Assembly: GCF_016807805.1 (NCBI RefSeq)
Contig: NZ_CP063362.1
Location: forward strand, 558,001 to 622,000
Source: Xanthobacter dioxanivorans
GTDB lineage: Bacteria; Pseudomonadota; Alphaproteobacteria; Rhizobiales; Xanthobacteraceae
Direction of reading: 5' to 3'
Length of the DNA stretch: 64,000 nt
Positions 35,106 to 44,461 of this stretch are shown in pieces; position 1 is the stretch's first letter, and every line of letters begins with the position of its first letter. Below the pieces are notes generated by a model. The model was not told the origin of the DNA. It saw only the letters and a list, made by a program, of their open reading frames with translations, and made no database searches. The position numbers and the translations under genes are program-made.

Positions 35106-36322
35106 GCCTGTGCCCTTTCCGTGGCTTCGGGAGTCGCGTCCTTCTTCACCAGCGCGTCAATCGCCTTCGCGTCGAGGCCCGCTTCCGCGAGGACGTCGCG
35201 GGTGTGCTCACCGAGGCGCGGCGGAACGGCGATGGCCGGGCGCTCGCCGTCGAACTTCAGCGGCACGCCGGGGAACACTAGCCGCCCCATGGAAGGGTCG
35301 TCCTTCGCCACGAAGAAGCCGGTGGCGCGCAGGTGCGCGTCGTCCACCACCTGATCGAGGCTCGCCATGGGCGCGGAGGGAATCTGCAGGCGCTCGCTGG
35401 TGTCTTGCCAGGCCTGCGTCGTGCGCCGGGCGATATGGCCTCCGGCCACTTCGTAAAGCGCCTCGATGTTGCGCGTCCGGGCTGCGATGTCGGCGAACCT
35501 CGGGTCGGTGGCGAGGTCGGCCTCGCCCACCTCCGCAAAGAAGGCCCGCCAGTGCTGGTCGGTGTAGGGCATCAAGCAGATGTAGCCGTCCGCGGTGCGG
35601 TAGGGACGGCGCCATTCGGCCAGAACGCGGGGATAGCCGAGTGCGCCCTTGGGCGGATCGAAGTGATGCCCGTACATGTGTTCGACAAGGTTGAAGGCGA
35701 CCATGGATTCGAACATCGGCACCTCCACGAACGCGCCCACGCCGGTACGCTCCCGTCGCACCAAAGCCGCCAGGATGCCGTTGACCGCGAAGAGCCCGCT
35801 GGTTTTGTCGGCAGCGATGGTGGGAAAATACCGGGGCTCGCCACCCTGAAGCTGGGCGAGCGCGGCAAGGCCCGCCATGCCCTGGATGGTGTCGTCATAG
35901 GCGGGTCGACCGCCATAGGGGCCATCCTCGGAAAAGCCGTGAAGCCCGGCATAGACGAGGCGCGGATTGCGTGCGAGCAGGGCCTGAGGCGAGATGCCGA
36001 GGGCATCGAGCTTCTGCGGCCGCATGCTGTGCATGAACACGTCTGCTGTATCCACGAGAGCGAACAACGCCGCGCGCGCCTCGGGCTGCTTCAGGTCGAG
36101 CATGACGCTGCGCTTGTTCCGATTTACCCCGAGGAAAAGCGCCGCCATGCCGGCTTCTGTCGCAGGTCCGGTGCGACGGGTGGAATCTCCTTCGGGCGGC
36201 TCGATCTTGATGACGTCCGCGCCGAGATCCCCCAGCATCTGTCCGGCGAAAGGACCCATGACGACCGCGCTGAGGTCCAGAACGCGGATGCCATCCAGCA
36301 GCCGCATGCCTGCGCCTGTCAT
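35102..36322 (-). CDS. Class III CoA-transferase (CaiB/BaiF family)
   Basis: A 406-residue CoA-transferase. The N-terminal GIRVLDLSAVVMGPFAGQMLGDLGADVIKIE is the family hallmark; AYDDTIQGMAGL near residue 145 contains the aspartate that forms the covalent intermediate in formyl-CoA transferase-type enzymes. It would move CoA between carboxylic acids. It is the first gene of the minus-strand operon that continues with the MaoC hydratase, aldehyde dehydrogenase, SDR, binding protein and DUF1330 protein; the divergent LysR gene starts about 100 bp away. Confidence 0.92.
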   Translation of the reverse strand: MTGAGMRLLDGIRVLDLSAVVMGPFAGQMLGDLGADVIKIEPPEGDSTRRTGPATEAGMAALFLGVNRNKRSVMLDLKQPEARAALFALVDTADVFMHSMRPQKLDALGISPQALLARNPRLVYAGLHGFSEDGPYGGRPAYDDTIQGMAGLAALAQLQGGEPRYFPTIAADKTSGLFAVNGILAALVRRERTGVGAFVEVPMFESMVAFNLVEHMYGHHFDPPKGALGYPRVLAEWRRPYRTADGYICLMPYTDQHWRAFFAEVGEADLATDPRFADIAARTRNIEALYEVAGGHIARRTTQAWQDTSERLQIPSAPMASLDQVVDDAHLRATGFFVAKDDPSMGRLVFPGVPLKFDGERPAIAVPPRLGEHTRDVLAEAGLDAKAIDALVKKDATPEATERAQA

Positions 36323-36379
36323 CCTCGGCTCCTCCCGTTATTCGTTGGAGGGACCCTAGCAACGGATTTTGTTCGAATC

Positions 36380-36393
36380 TAATATCGATATTA
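36380..36393. promoter_or_regulatory. Candidate LysR operator (TAATATCGATATTA)
   Basis: Perfect 14-bp palindrome in the AT-rich gap between the CoA-transferase and the LysR gene. It is a likely operator for the LysR protein and shared promoter control. Confidence 0.6.
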
Positions 36394-36419
36394 AACATAT
36401 ATATATCGGGTGAATATCA

Positions 36420-37340
36420 ATGGAGCTGAAGCAGCTGCGCCAGTTCGTGATGCTGGCGGAAACGCTGAACTTCCGCCGGGCGGCCGAGCGGCTGAACATG
36501 GCCCAGCCGCCGCTGTCCATCTCCCTGCGCAAGCTGGAGGCGGGGCTGGGCACGCAGCTGTTCGAGCGCACCACACGGGAGATGCACCTGACGGCGTTCG
36601 GACGCGTCTTCCTCGATCGGGCCCGCCGCACGCTGTTCGAGGCGGATCAGGCGCTTCAGGCGGCCCGGACAGCGGCCACGGGCGAAGAGGGGACGTTGAC
36701 GATCGGCTTCGTCGGCACCGCCACGTATGCGGTGCTGCCCGATCTCGTCCCGGCCTATCGCGCGGCCTTTCCGCGGGTGCAGCTCATTTTGAGGGAATCC
36801 ACCACCACCGAGATCCTGTCGCAGATCGAGCGCGGCACCATCGACCTCGGCATCGTCCGCACGCCGCTGGCGCGGGCGAACCGGGCGCATGTCACGCCCA
36901 TTGAGAACGACCACCTCGTCCTCGCGCTACCGGTCTCCCACCCCCTCGCGCAGCGCCCCGGCATCAGGCTGAGGGACCTGGAGGGCGAGCCCTTCATCGC
37001 CTATTCGCCGAACACCGTGCCGAGCCTGCATGCGGTGGTGATGTTCGCCTGCCAGCAGGCGGGCTTCACCCCGAACGTGGCGCAGGAGGCGATCCAGGTT
37101 CAGACCATCATCAGCTTGGTGGAAAGCGGCCTGGGGGTGGCGCTGGTCCCCTCCATCGTCACCCGCAGCGGCGATGGCAAGACACGGTTCCGCCGGTTGC
37201 CGGAGCTGGACGCCATGGCGCCCGTGTCGCTCGCCATCGCCCATGCGCCCCAGTGGGAGACCGCGGCCGCACGCCATTTCCGCACCCTCGCGATCTCCAG
37301 AACGCCCGCTCCCTCTGACTCCCGGCTGGGGACGGCCTGA
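36420..37340 (+). CDS. LysR-family transcriptional regulator
   Basis: A 306-residue LTTR. The HTH (residues 1-60, RRAAERLNMAQPPLSISLRKLE) and an effector domain from about residue 91 (LTIGFVGTATYAVLP) match the CbbR/BenM-like group. It is divergent from the CoA-transferase operon with a 14-bp palindrome between them, so control of that operon is likely. The stop codon sits inside a 10-bp-stem hairpin that may act as a terminator. Confidence 0.92.
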   Translation: MELKQLRQFVMLAETLNFRRAAERLNMAQPPLSISLRKLEAGLGTQLFERTTREMHLTAFGRVFLDRARRTLFEADQALQAARTAATGEEGTLTIGFVGTATYAVLPDLVPAYRAAFPRVQLILRESTTTEILSQIERGTIDLGIVRTPLARANRAHVTPIENDHLVLALPVSHPLAQRPGIRLRDLEGEPFIAYSPNTVPSLHAVVMFACQQAGFTPNVAQEAIQVQTIISLVESGLGVALVPSIVTRSGDGKTRFRRLPELDAMAPVSLAIAHAPQWETAAARHFRTLAISRTPAPSDSRLGTA

Positions 37341-37350
37341 GCCGTCCCCA
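37327..37350 (+). terminator. Hairpin across the LysR stop codon
   Basis: TGGGGACGGC and GCCGTCCCCA form a perfect 10-bp stem around the loop CTGA, which contains the first bases of the stop. A T-tract is missing, so termination is uncertain. Confidence 0.5.
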
Positions 37351-37438
37351 AGCGTCTCCTGCGGGATCAGTCCGTGTGCTCGCTGGCCATCCTGTGCCCC
37401 ACGCGCCGCGCCTTCGCCGAGCTAGAGGAGATGGCCGC

Positions 37439-37807
37439 TCAGACCGCCAGCTCGTATGGCCGGATCAGCAACTCCGCCGGGATGCCCCACTCACGATGGA
37501 GTTGCCGCACCATCTCCATGGTGAGCGCCCGCTTGCGGTTGATGATCTCCGACGCGCGCGAAGCGGAGCCGAAAAGGCGAGCGAGGCCGGCCTGCCCCTC
37601 CCCACGTTGTTCCATCATGAAGCGGATGATCTCCACCGGATCGCCTTCCGGAACAGGCCAGCGCTGCTCCTCATAGCGCTCCACGAGGGTCGCGAGGATG
37701 TCCAGCTTGTCAGCCTCAGGCGTGCCGGGAGCGGCATCGAGCAGGCGCTCGATCTCCGCAAGAGCCGCCGCATGGTCGGCCTCGGTGTGGATGGGGTTGA
37801 TCTCCAT
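37439..37807 (-). CDS. higA: HigA-family antitoxin
   Basis: A 122-residue antitoxin of the HigA/COG5499 group with a helix-turn-helix near residues 75-95 (GLARLFGSASRASEIINRKR). It would bind its toxin and repress the operon. It begins 9 bp after the toxin gene, in the HigB-first order typical of this family. The two TTCCCA-N3-TGGGAA dyads upstream of the toxin gene are the likely operators. Confidence 0.9.
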   Translation of the reverse strand: MEINPIHTEADHAAALAEIERLLDAAPGTPEADKLDILATLVERYEEQRWPVPEGDPVEIIRFMMEQRGEGQAGLARLFGSASRASEIINRKRALTMEMVRQLHREWGIPAELLIRPYELAV

Positions 37808-37816
37808 ATCGGCCTT

Positions 37817-38119
37817 CTAGAATAGCGAGACGGTCAGGGCATCGATCCGGTGGGACTCGGCATGGGTGCCGATGAACTTCACGAACGCGATGCCCATGCG
37901 GAAGTTGAAGGCGACGATCAGGCGATAGTCGCCGCCATGGATTTCGAACCGCACCCGCTCGCGATTGAGCGCCTTCGCCTCGGAGAAGGTAGCGAGCACG
38001 TCGGCAATGGACGCCCAGCGGGCCGCCTTCGCCACCTGCTCCCAGTCCTCCAGCGGCGCCCGCATCTCGGGATGACGCTCCCAGAACGCGGCCAAGGTGC
38101 TGCGGGCGATGATCCTCAT
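37817..38119 (-). CDS. higB: HigB-family toxin (ribosome-dependent RNase type)
   Basis: A 100-residue toxin. RIIARSTLAAFWERHPEMRAPLEDW is the N-terminal family pattern, and the basic and hydrophobic core with FEIHGGDYRLIVAFNF followed by VKFIGTHAESHRID matches the HigB/RelE fold. It should cleave translated mRNA when free. It is the first gene of the higBA pair. Confidence 0.88.
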   Translation of the reverse strand: MRIIARSTLAAFWERHPEMRAPLEDWEQVAKAARWASIADVLATFSEAKALNRERVRFEIHGGDYRLIVAFNFRMGIAFVKFIGTHAESHRIDALTVSLF

Positions 38120-38135
38120 GGCAGGGGATGACGCC

Positions 38136-38150
38136 TTCCCAATTTGGGAA
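38136..38150. promoter_or_regulatory. Candidate HigA operator 1 (TTCCCAATTTGGGAA)
   Basis: A 6-bp inverted repeat TTCCCA-N3-TGGGAA, 17 bp upstream of the higB ATG. A second copy sits 27 bp further upstream. Spacing of about 2.6 helical turns would allow adjacent dimer binding. Confidence 0.7.
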
Positions 38151-38162
38151 AATCAAGGAAAT

Positions 38163-38177
38163 TTCCCAAGATGGGAA
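38163..38177. promoter_or_regulatory. Candidate HigA operator 2 (TTCCCAAGATGGGAA)
   Basis: Same TTCCCA-N3-TGGGAA dyad as at 38136. The pair forms the autoregulatory control region of higBA. Confidence 0.7.
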
Positions 38178-38503
38178 GCCCGCCCGGCTCAGTAAGGCGG
38201 GGCTGGGGCTTTATCTGGCGCACAGCCCCGTTGCTGGATTGAACCAATCCAGCTGTATCTATCTGAAAAACTGTTGAATTTCCAGATTCTGGATAGCTGG
38301 ATTAACTGGCAAAGGAGAGAGAGAAAGACAGTGATGGTAGGGATCGCCAGTAGGGAGCAGGCCGAGGCGAGCCGTAGGCTGCCCATGGCGGCCGGAGAAC
38401 TCCCACCGAGCGGAAGGAATTGCACGAGGTGGGGTCAGGGGTGGGGTTACCCAGCCACATCAGGCTCAAACTGATGCGATATCAATATGTTGGGAAGATA
38501 AGC
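38178..38503. other. Repeat-rich intergenic stretch between higBA and tRNA-Ser
   Basis: About 325 bases without a convincing gene. Its left part is more AT-rich than the surroundings and contains inverted repeats (AATCCAGCT at 38246 with AGCTGGATT at 38295, and nearby CTGGATT copies). A 66-codon open frame at 38274 has no family match. Adjacency to a tRNA gene makes a relic attachment region possible, not shown. Confidence 0.45.
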
Positions 38504-38593
38504 TGGCGGAGAGAGAGGGATTCGAACCCTCGATACGGTTTCCCGTATACACGCGTTCCAGGCGTGCGCCTTCAACCACTCGGCCACCTCTCC
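38504..38593 (-). tRNA. tRNA-Ser (anticodon GGA)
   Basis: Class II tRNA of 90 bases including an encoded CCA. The acceptor stem GGAGAGG pairs with TCTCTCC (one G-U); the anticodon arm is CACGC-CTGGAAC-GCGTG with GGA at 38557-38559, followed by a long variable arm and a T arm GAGGG-TTCGAAT-CCCTC. The encoded CCA is at 38504-38506. Confidence 0.96.
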
Positions 38594-38746
38594 AGCCGCA
38601 CGCGCCCAGGCGCATGCAGAACTCACGCGGGATGGAACAAGCCAGTGCGGGCCGGTTGAATGCCCGCGCGCTGAACCACCCTGCCCCCGGCTCGCCGGCA
38701 TGGAGCCCGCGAAGCCGGAGCCGCCGGGTCGTCTCCAAAGTCTGTT

Positions 38747-38776
38747 CGGAAAACGAACGGCGCCACTGGGGCGCCG
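38747..38776 (-). terminator. Candidate rho-independent terminator after dapD
   Basis: A perfect 7-bp stem (CGGCGCC/GGCGCCG) with a five-base loop at 38758-38776, followed on the minus strand by the T-rich CGTTTTCC. It lies between dapD and tRNA-Ser. Confidence 0.5.
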
Positions 38777-38878
38777 CATCCGGGCGAGGCGGCGGAATAT
38801 AACGGCTCGTTGCGGTCTGGCAAGCCGGATTCTTTCCGCCGCACACAGCCCGCCCGTATCCGGTCGCCCGGGCTCGGG

Positions 38879-39736
38879 TCAGTCGCGCAGGAGGTCGTTG
38901 ATGGAGGTCTTCGAGCGCGTCTGCTCGTCCACGCGCTTCACGATCACCGCGCAATAGAGCGAGGGGCCCGCCGTGCCGTCCGCAAGCGGCTTGCCGGGGA
39001 GCGCGCCGGGCACCACCACCGAATAGGCCGGCACCTCGCCGATGAAGACTTCGCCGGTCTGCCGATCCACGATCTTGGTGGAGGCGCTGATGAAAACGCC
39101 CATGGAGAGCACGCAGCCGCGGCGCACCACCACCCCCTCCACCACTTCGGAACGCGCGCCGATGAAGCAATCGTCCTCGATGATCACCGGGCCCGCCTGC
39201 AGCGGCTCCAGCACGCCACCGATGCCGACGCCGCCGGACAGGTGCACATTCTTGCCGATCTGCGCGCAGGAGCCGACAGTGACCCAGGTGTCCACCATGG
39301 TGCCCTCGCCCACGTGGGCGCCCAGATTCACGAAGGAGGGCATCAGCACCACGTTGGGGGCAATGTAGGCGGAACGGCGCACGATCGCCCCCGGCACGGC
39401 GCGGAAGCCCGCGGCGCGGAACTCCTTTTCACCCCAGGAGAGGAACTTGGAGGGCACCTTGTCCCACCAGTGGGCGCCGCCGGGGCCGCCGGGAATGGCT
39501 TCCATGTCGTTGAGGCGGAAGGAAAGCAGCACCGCCTTCTTCAGCCACTGGTTCACCTGCCAGCTGCCGTCGGCGCCCGGCTGCGCGACCCGCGCGGTGC
39601 CGGCATCGAGCAGGGACAGGGCCTCGTTCACCGCGTCGCGCACCGCGCCGGTGGTGGAAAAGCCGATCTCCGAGCGCGCCTCGAAGGCGTCGTCGATGAT
39701 GCGGGACAGGGCGGCAAGGTGGGCGGCGTCGGGCAT
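38879..39736 (-). CDS. dapD: 2,3,4,5-tetrahydropyridine-2,6-dicarboxylate N-succinyltransferase
   Basis: A 285-residue hexapeptide-repeat acyltransferase of the succinylase lysine/diaminopimelate pathway. The N-terminal domain precedes a left-handed beta-helix ([20 protein letters not shown], then [12 protein letters not shown]). It transfers succinyl from succinyl-CoA to tetrahydrodipicolinate. The ATG at 39736 follows GGAGGACACC and gives the usual family length; a longer frame exists to 39871. Confidence 0.95.
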   Translation of the reverse strand: MPDAAHLAALSRIIDDAFEARSEIGFSTTGAVRDAVNEALSLLDAGTARVAQPGADGSWQVNQWLKKAVLLSFRLNDMEAIPGGPGGAHWWDKVPSKFLSWGEKEFRAAGFRAVPGAIVRRSAYIAPNVVLMPSFVNLGAHVGEGTMVDTWVTVGSCAQIGKNVHLSGGVGIGGVLEPLQAGPVIIEDDCFIGARSEVVEGVVVRRGCVLSMGVFISASTKIVDRQTGEVFIGEVPAYSVVVPGALPGKPLADGTAGPSLYCAVIVKRVDEQTRSKTSINDLLRD

Positions 39737-39801
39737 GGTGTCCTCCGGAGCGGCCGCGCCCCCGCGCGACCGGGCATTAGAATTCAAGGCGGGATGAGAG
39801 G

Positions 39802-41412
39802 TCAGCCGCGTTCCTTCACGGCGACGAATTTCAGCTTCGGCCATTCCTCGATGGCGCGGTCCAGCACCCACTGGCTGCGGGCGAGATAGACCGGCGCCTC
39901 GTCGCGGTCGCGGGCGGTGGACGAGCGGTTCTGCTCCATGAAGCGGTCCACTTCAGCGCGTTCGCCGACGATCCAGCGGGCGGTGACGAAGGACACCGCC
40001 TCGTAGCGGATCGGCACGCCATATTCCTTCTCCAGCCGCGCCGCGAGCACGTCGAGCTGGAGCGTGCCCACCACGCCGACGATGGGAGAAGGGTCGGAGA
40101 CGGGCTTGATCACCTGCACCACCCCCTCCTCCGCCATGTCCTGCAGCGCCTTCTGCAGCTGCTTGGCCTTCATGGGGTCGGAGAGCAGCACGCGCCGCAG
40201 GATTTCCGGTGCGAAGTCGGGCAGGCCCTCGAAGCGGATGGTCTCGCCCTCGGAAAGGGTGTCGCCCACCCGCAGCATGCCGTGGTTGGGAATGCCGATG
40301 ATGTCGCCGGCCACCGCCTCGTCCACCGTCTCGCGCTCCTGGGCGAAGAAGAAGATGGGGTTGGCGATGGCCATCTGCCGCTTCTCGCGGGCGTTGTAGA
40401 GCTTCATGCCGCGCTTGAAGCGGCCCGAGCACAGGCGCACGAAGGCGACGCGGTCCCGGTGGTTCGGGTCCATGTTGGCCTGCACCTTGAAGACGAAGCC
40501 GGAGACGAGGTCCTCCGCCGGCTCCACCACGCGGCCCTTGGCCATGCGCGGCAGCGGGCTCGGCCCGACCGAACCGAGGCCGAACAGCAGCTCGGCCACG
40601 CCCGCCTCCTTCAGCGCGCTGCCGAAATAGACGGGAGAGAGGTGCCCCTCGCGGAACGAGGCGAGGTCGAACGGCGGCAGCACGCCCAGCGCCAGCGTCA
40701 GGCTCTCCACCGCCTCGTTGATGATGCGCTCCTCGACCCCCTCAAGGTCGATGAGGTCCTCCGGGCTCTCGAACGGCACCTCGCGCACCAGCGGGCCGCC
40801 GCGCTCGGTGGCGAGCAGGGCCTTCTTGTTGGCGATGTCGATGAGGCCGCGGAAGTCCACGCCCATGCCGATGGGCCAGGTGAGCGGGGTCAGGTCGAGG
40901 GCGAGGGTGGAGGACACCTCATCCATCAGGGCGATGGGGTCGAGGCTCTCGCGATCCACCTTGTTGACGAAAGTGAAGATGGGGATGTCGCGCAGCCGGC
41001 AGACCTCGAACAGCTTGCGGGTCTGGCTCTCGATGCCCTTGGCGGCGTCGATCACCATCACCGCCGCGTCCACGGCGGACAGGGTGCGGTAGGTATCCTC
41101 GGAGAAGTCCGAGTGGCCGGGCGTGTCCAGCAGGTTGAAGACGATGCCGTCGCGCTCGAAGGTCATGACCGAGGAGGTCACGGAAATGCCGCGCTGCTGC
41201 TCGATCTCCATCCAGTCGGAGCGGGTGCGGCGGCGCTCGCCGCGCGCCTTCACATGGCCGGCCATGCGGATGGCACCGGAGGCAAGCAGCAGCTTTTCCG
41301 TGAGCGTCGTCTTACCGGCGTCCGGATGGGAGATGATGGCGAAGGTACGCCGGCGGGCGAAGTCTGGCACGTCGGCCGCGCCGGAGCCCTGGGATTGGGC
41401 GGTGTCGAGCAT
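39802..41412 (-). CDS. prfC: Peptide chain release factor 3
   Basis: RF3 GTPase, 536 residues, the normal length. G-motifs are all present: G1 SHPDAGKT (residues 28-35), G3 [17 protein letters not shown]4 NKVDRES. The class-specific C-terminal region contains [14 protein letters not shown]. It recycles RF1/RF2 from the ribosome. The ATG at 41412 is chosen because it starts just before the family N-terminus; the frame continues upstream to 41553 without homology. Confidence 0.95.
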   Translation of the reverse strand: MLDTAQSQGSGAADVPDFARRRTFAIISHPDAGKTTLTEKLLLASGAIRMAGHVKARGERRRTRSDWMEIEQQRGISVTSSVMTFERDGIVFNLLDTPGHSDFSEDTYRTLSAVDAAVMVIDAAKGIESQTRKLFEVCRLRDIPIFTFVNKVDRESLDPIALMDEVSSTLALDLTPLTWPIGMGVDFRGLIDIANKKALLATERGGPLVREVPFESPEDLIDLEGVEERIINEAVESLTLALGVLPPFDLASFREGHLSPVYFGSALKEAGVAELLFGLGSVGPSPLPRMAKGRVVEPAEDLVSGFVFKVQANMDPNHRDRVAFVRLCSGRFKRGMKLYNAREKRQMAIANPIFFFAQERETVDEAVAGDIIGIPNHGMLRVGDTLSEGETIRFEGLPDFAPEILRRVLLSDPMKAKQLQKALQDMAEEGVVQVIKPVSDPSPIVGVVGTLQLDVLAARLEKEYGVPIRYEAVSFVTARWIVGERAEVDRFMEQNRSSTARDRDEAPVYLARSQWVLDRAIEEWPKLKFVAVKERG

Positions 41413-41705
41413 GGGGGCTATATAGAGTGAATCTTTCGGCTGACAAAGGTGCGCCGGCGGGACGGCAGCCGGCTGTCCCGGCCTGCGGGCCGGGGCGCCC
41501 CCGGCGACGTCCGGCGATCCCGTCGCCCGCATGCGCCTTGCTCCATGACCCATTCGCCGCTGAATTGCCGCAGCGCACGGCGCACTCGACCACAGCGCGC
41601 GACGCCATCATATGCACCGGAAAGATGCAGGAGGGCCTCGGCCCCTCCCCATCCTTGGCTATAAGATCGGGAGAATCAGGCCGCACGAGCAGGAGGAAAC
41701 GACAG

Positions 41706-42137
41706 ATGCGAAACGGCATCACATGGTGGCCGATGGGCGGCCGGATCGCCCGGCTTGCGATGGCGCCCGTTCTGCTCGGGGCCTTGGCGCTCCCCGCCCA
41801 CGCCCTCATGCCCCCTTACGTCTATGAAAATGCACGCGCGGACGCCAAGAGCGTCATCGTGATCGCGGTGGAGAAAGTGGACGCGCCACGGCGCGAGTTC
41901 GGCACCTGCACCGTGAGCGGCACGGTCAAGGTGGTGGAGCGGGGCACCGCCTTCACCGCCGGGCAAAAGGTGGAGATCGCCGTCTCCTGCGCCCGCAAGG
42001 ACGCCTCCCCGCCGCTGGGCGGTACCATCTACCAGCAGCAGGAGACCCTGGTGAAATCGAAGTTCGGCCGCGCCTGGCTCGATGCCGACGGCAAGGTGGT
42101 GCTGTCGCAATACGAGCAGCTCGCCGCCGTGCCCTGA
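41706..42137 (+). CDS. Small secreted protein of unknown function
   Basis: A 143-residue protein with a signal peptide (residues 1-33, LAMAPVLLGALALPAHA) and a mature part with two cysteines (FGTCTVSG, AVSCARKD) that could form a disulfide. The pattern of short beta strands suggests a small beta-rich fold. The ATG at 41706 follows AGGAGGAAACG. It is flanked by prfC (divergent) and the GntR gene (convergent). No family was recognised. Confidence 0.75.
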   Translation: MRNGITWWPMGGRIARLAMAPVLLGALALPAHALMPPYVYENARADAKSVIVIAVEKVDAPRREFGTCTVSGTVKVVERGTAFTAGQKVEIAVSCARKDASPPLGGTIYQQQETLVKSKFGRAWLDADGKVVLSQYEQLAAVP

Positions 42138-42167
42138 TCCGCCGCCGCTGCACGCCGGGGGGCGTCC

Positions 42168-42884
42168 TTACGGCTTCAGGTAGAGCGCGAGCCGGGCGGC
42201 GGCATTGCGCAGGTGCTCCTCGGCGGCAAGACGCGCGGCGCCGGCGTCCTTCTTCTCGATGGCCGCGTAGATCGCCTCGTGCTCGCGCTGCACCGTCTGC
42301 GCCAGGCCGCCGTGGCGCGCCGTGTTCGACCGCGCCATGCGGATGAACTGGTGCACCCGGTGATCGAGGAAATGCGACAGGTCGCGGAAAAAGGGGTTGC
42401 CGGTGGATTCCGCGATGGCCCGGTGGAAGGCCATGTCCTCGTCCACCCCCGGCTCGCCCCGGTCGATGGCCCGCTGCATGGCCTCGAGCTGGGCGCGGAT
42501 GCGGCCGAGCTCCTCGTCCGAGCGGCGCACCGCCGCATGGGCGGTGGCGGTCGCCTCCACCGCCATCAGGAGCTCGACGATGGCGCTGATCTCCTCCTTG
42601 TCGCTGAAGTCGGCGATGTCGATGCGGAAGCTGGAGGCAGCGCCCGCATCGGCCACGAAGGCCCCGGCGCCCTGCCGAGAGGTCACCAGCCCGTCATGCT
42701 TCAGCCGCCCCACCGCCTCGCGCACCACCGGCCGGCTGACGCCGTAGGTCTCCGATATCTTGTGCTCGGTGGGAAGGCGCGCCCCCGGCTGCAGCCGGCC
42801 CGAGGCGATCTCCTCCCGCAGCCGCTGGGCAAGGGTGTCGGCGAGGGACGGCGCCCGTCCGAGGATATCGCGGTGTTGAGCCAT
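42168..42884 (-). CDS. GntR-family transcriptional regulator (FadR-like)
   Basis: A 238-residue GntR regulator. The winged HTH (residues 16-75, GARLPTEHKISETYGVSRPVVREAVGRL) is followed by an all-helical FCD-type effector domain with the metal-binding residues D-x-x-F-H-x-x-I (MAFHRAIAES). It is the last gene of the minus-strand run qor, SDR, SDR, gntR. It probably controls that run and the divergent transporter operon. Confidence 0.92.
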   Translation of the reverse strand: MAQHRDILGRAPSLADTLAQRLREEIASGRLQPGARLPTEHKISETYGVSRPVVREAVGRLKHDGLVTSRQGAGAFVADAGAASSFRIDIADFSDKEEISAIVELLMAVEATATAHAAVRRSDEELGRIRAQLEAMQRAIDRGEPGVDEDMAFHRAIAESTGNPFFRDLSHFLDHRVHQFIRMARSNTARHGGLAQTVQREHEAIYAAIEKKDAGAARLAAEEHLRNAAARLALYLKP

Positions 42885-42932
42885 GTTCAGCTCCAGGCCT
42901 TGGGCCGCGCCCGGGTCGAATCAGGCGTGCAT

Positions 42933-43673
42933 TCAGCTCGCAATGTACAGCCCGCCGTTCACATGAACCGTCTCGCCGTTCACGAAGCTCGCCCAGTCGG
43001 AGGCGAGGAAGGCCACCACCCGGGCCACCTCCTCGGCGGTACCGAGGCGCTTCAGCGGCGTGTCGGCGAGGAGGGCCGCGCCGCTGGCGTCCATCAGGCC
43101 CCGCACCATGGGCGTGTCGATGAGGCCGGGGGAGACGGCGTTCACCCGCACCTTGGGCGCCAGTTCCTTCGCGAGGGTGCGGGAGAAGGTGAGCACCGCG
43201 CCCTTCGCCGCCGCATAGTCCGCATGGCCGACGCTGCCGCGATGCCCGGCCATGGAGGCGACGTTGACGATGGCGGCATTGTCGGCGAAATGCGGGATGG
43301 CTGCCCGGCAGGTGTAGAACACGCCGTCGAGATTGACCGCGATGCCCGTGCGCCAGTGGGCGTCGCTCATCTCGGCCACCTTTTTCTCCCGGTAGAGGCC
43401 GGCGGAGGTGACCAGCACGTCGAGGGCGCCGAAGCGCTCCGCGGTGAAGGCGAGGACGCGCTCGGCGTCCTCCGGGCTGGCCGCATCCTGCCTCAGCCCC
43501 ACCGCCCGCGCGCCGGAGGGATCGAGCTCTGCGGCGAAGGCCTGGATGCCCGCCTCGTCGAGATCGGTGAGCACGCAATTGGCGCCAAGATCGAAGAAGG
43601 TCTTCGCGATGGCGCGGGAGATGCCGCCGTTCGCTCCGGTGAGCAGCAGCGTCCTGTTCTTGAAGTCGAACAT
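42933..43673 (-). CDS. Short-chain dehydrogenase/reductase
   Basis: A 246-residue classical SDR: TGANGGIS nucleotide loop (residues 12-19), catalytic serine in NVASMAGHRGS, YAAAK (about 148-152), and FVNGETVHVNGGLY at the C-terminus. It lies 48 bp upstream of gntR on the minus strand. Substrate unknown, probably an alcohol produced or used by the adjoining pathway. Confidence 0.9.
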   Translation of the reverse strand: MFDFKNRTLLLTGANGGISRAIAKTFFDLGANCVLTDLDEAGIQAFAAELDPSGARAVGLRQDAASPEDAERVLAFTAERFGALDVLVTSAGLYREKKVAEMSDAHWRTGIAVNLDGVFYTCRAAIPHFADNAAIVNVASMAGHRGSVGHADYAAAKGAVLTFSRTLAKELAPKVRVNAVSPGLIDTPMVRGLMDASGAALLADTPLKRLGTAEEVARVVAFLASDWASFVNGETVHVNGGLYIAS

Positions 43674-43690
43674 CCTGAAACCCCTGAATG

Positions 43691-44461
43691 TCAGGTGAGC
43701 AGCCACCCGCCGGCCACGTCGATCACCTGGCCGGTGACGAAGGCGCCGGCATCGGAGGCAAGAAAGCAGCACACCTGCGCCACGTCCTCCGGCTGGCCGA
43801 GGCGGCGCAGGGGCGTGACGAGGCGCACCGCCTCGTTGGCGGCGAAGGCGGTGCCGCGCACCATGGGCGTGTCGATGCGGCCGGGCGCGATGGCGTTGAC
43901 CGTGATGCCGTAGGGACCGAGCTCCCCCGCCAGATGCTTGGTGAAGCCGATGAGCGCGGCCTTGGAGGCGGCGTAGTGGACGCCCACGATGTCGCAATAG
44001 GTGCGCCCGGCCACCGACGAGATGTTGATGATGCGCCCCCGCCCCATCGCCTTCATGCCCGGCGAGAGCGCCCGCACGCAATTGAAGGCGCCGGTGAGGT
44101 TCACGTCGATGACGCGCCGCCATTCGGCGGGATCCATGTCGGGAGCCTCAGCGCGGCGGCCATCGGCCCCGCTTTTGGGCGAGATGCCGGCATTGTTGAC
44201 GAGCACGGTGACCGGGCCGAGCGCCGCCTCCGCAGCGCGGGCCGCGGCCTCCACGGCGGCATAGTCGGCGACGTCGGCGGTGAGGCCCACCGCCTTCACG
44301 CCACGCAACGCCGCGGCGTTGGCCGCCTCCTCGGCGAGGAGGGGGTCATGGTCCACGTAGGCGACGGCTGCGCCGGCATCGGCATGGGCATCGGCCATGG
44401 CCCGGCCGATGCCACGCCCGGCGCCGGTGACAAAAACAACGGGGGAAAGGGGGGCGCTCAC
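43691..44461 (-). CDS. Short-chain dehydrogenase/reductase
   Basis: A 256-residue classical SDR with TGAGRGIG (residues 12-19), NNAG, NISSVAGRT and YAASK (about 160-164). The GTG at 44461 overlaps the stop of the quinone oxidoreductase gene (GTGA), so translational coupling is likely. It is paired with a second SDR 17 bp downstream. The two may act in sequence or on different positions of the same substrate. Confidence 0.88.
   Translation of the reverse strand: MSAPLSPVVFVTGAGRGIGRAMADAHADAGAAVAYVDHDPLLAEEAANAAALRGVKAVGLTADVADYAAVEAAARAAEAALGPVTVLVNNAGISPKSGADGRRAEAPDMDPAEWRRVIDVNLTGAFNCVRALSPGMKAMGRGRIINISSVAGRTYCDIVGVHYAASKAALIGFTKHLAGELGPYGITVNAIAPGRIDTPMVRGTAFAANEAVRLVTPLRRLGQPEDVAQVCCFLASDAGAFVTGQVIDVAGGWLLT

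Noticed and set aside
38274..38474. 66-codon open frame beside tRNA-Ser
   Set aside because: No ribosome site of note, no family match, and overlaps a repeat-rich region.
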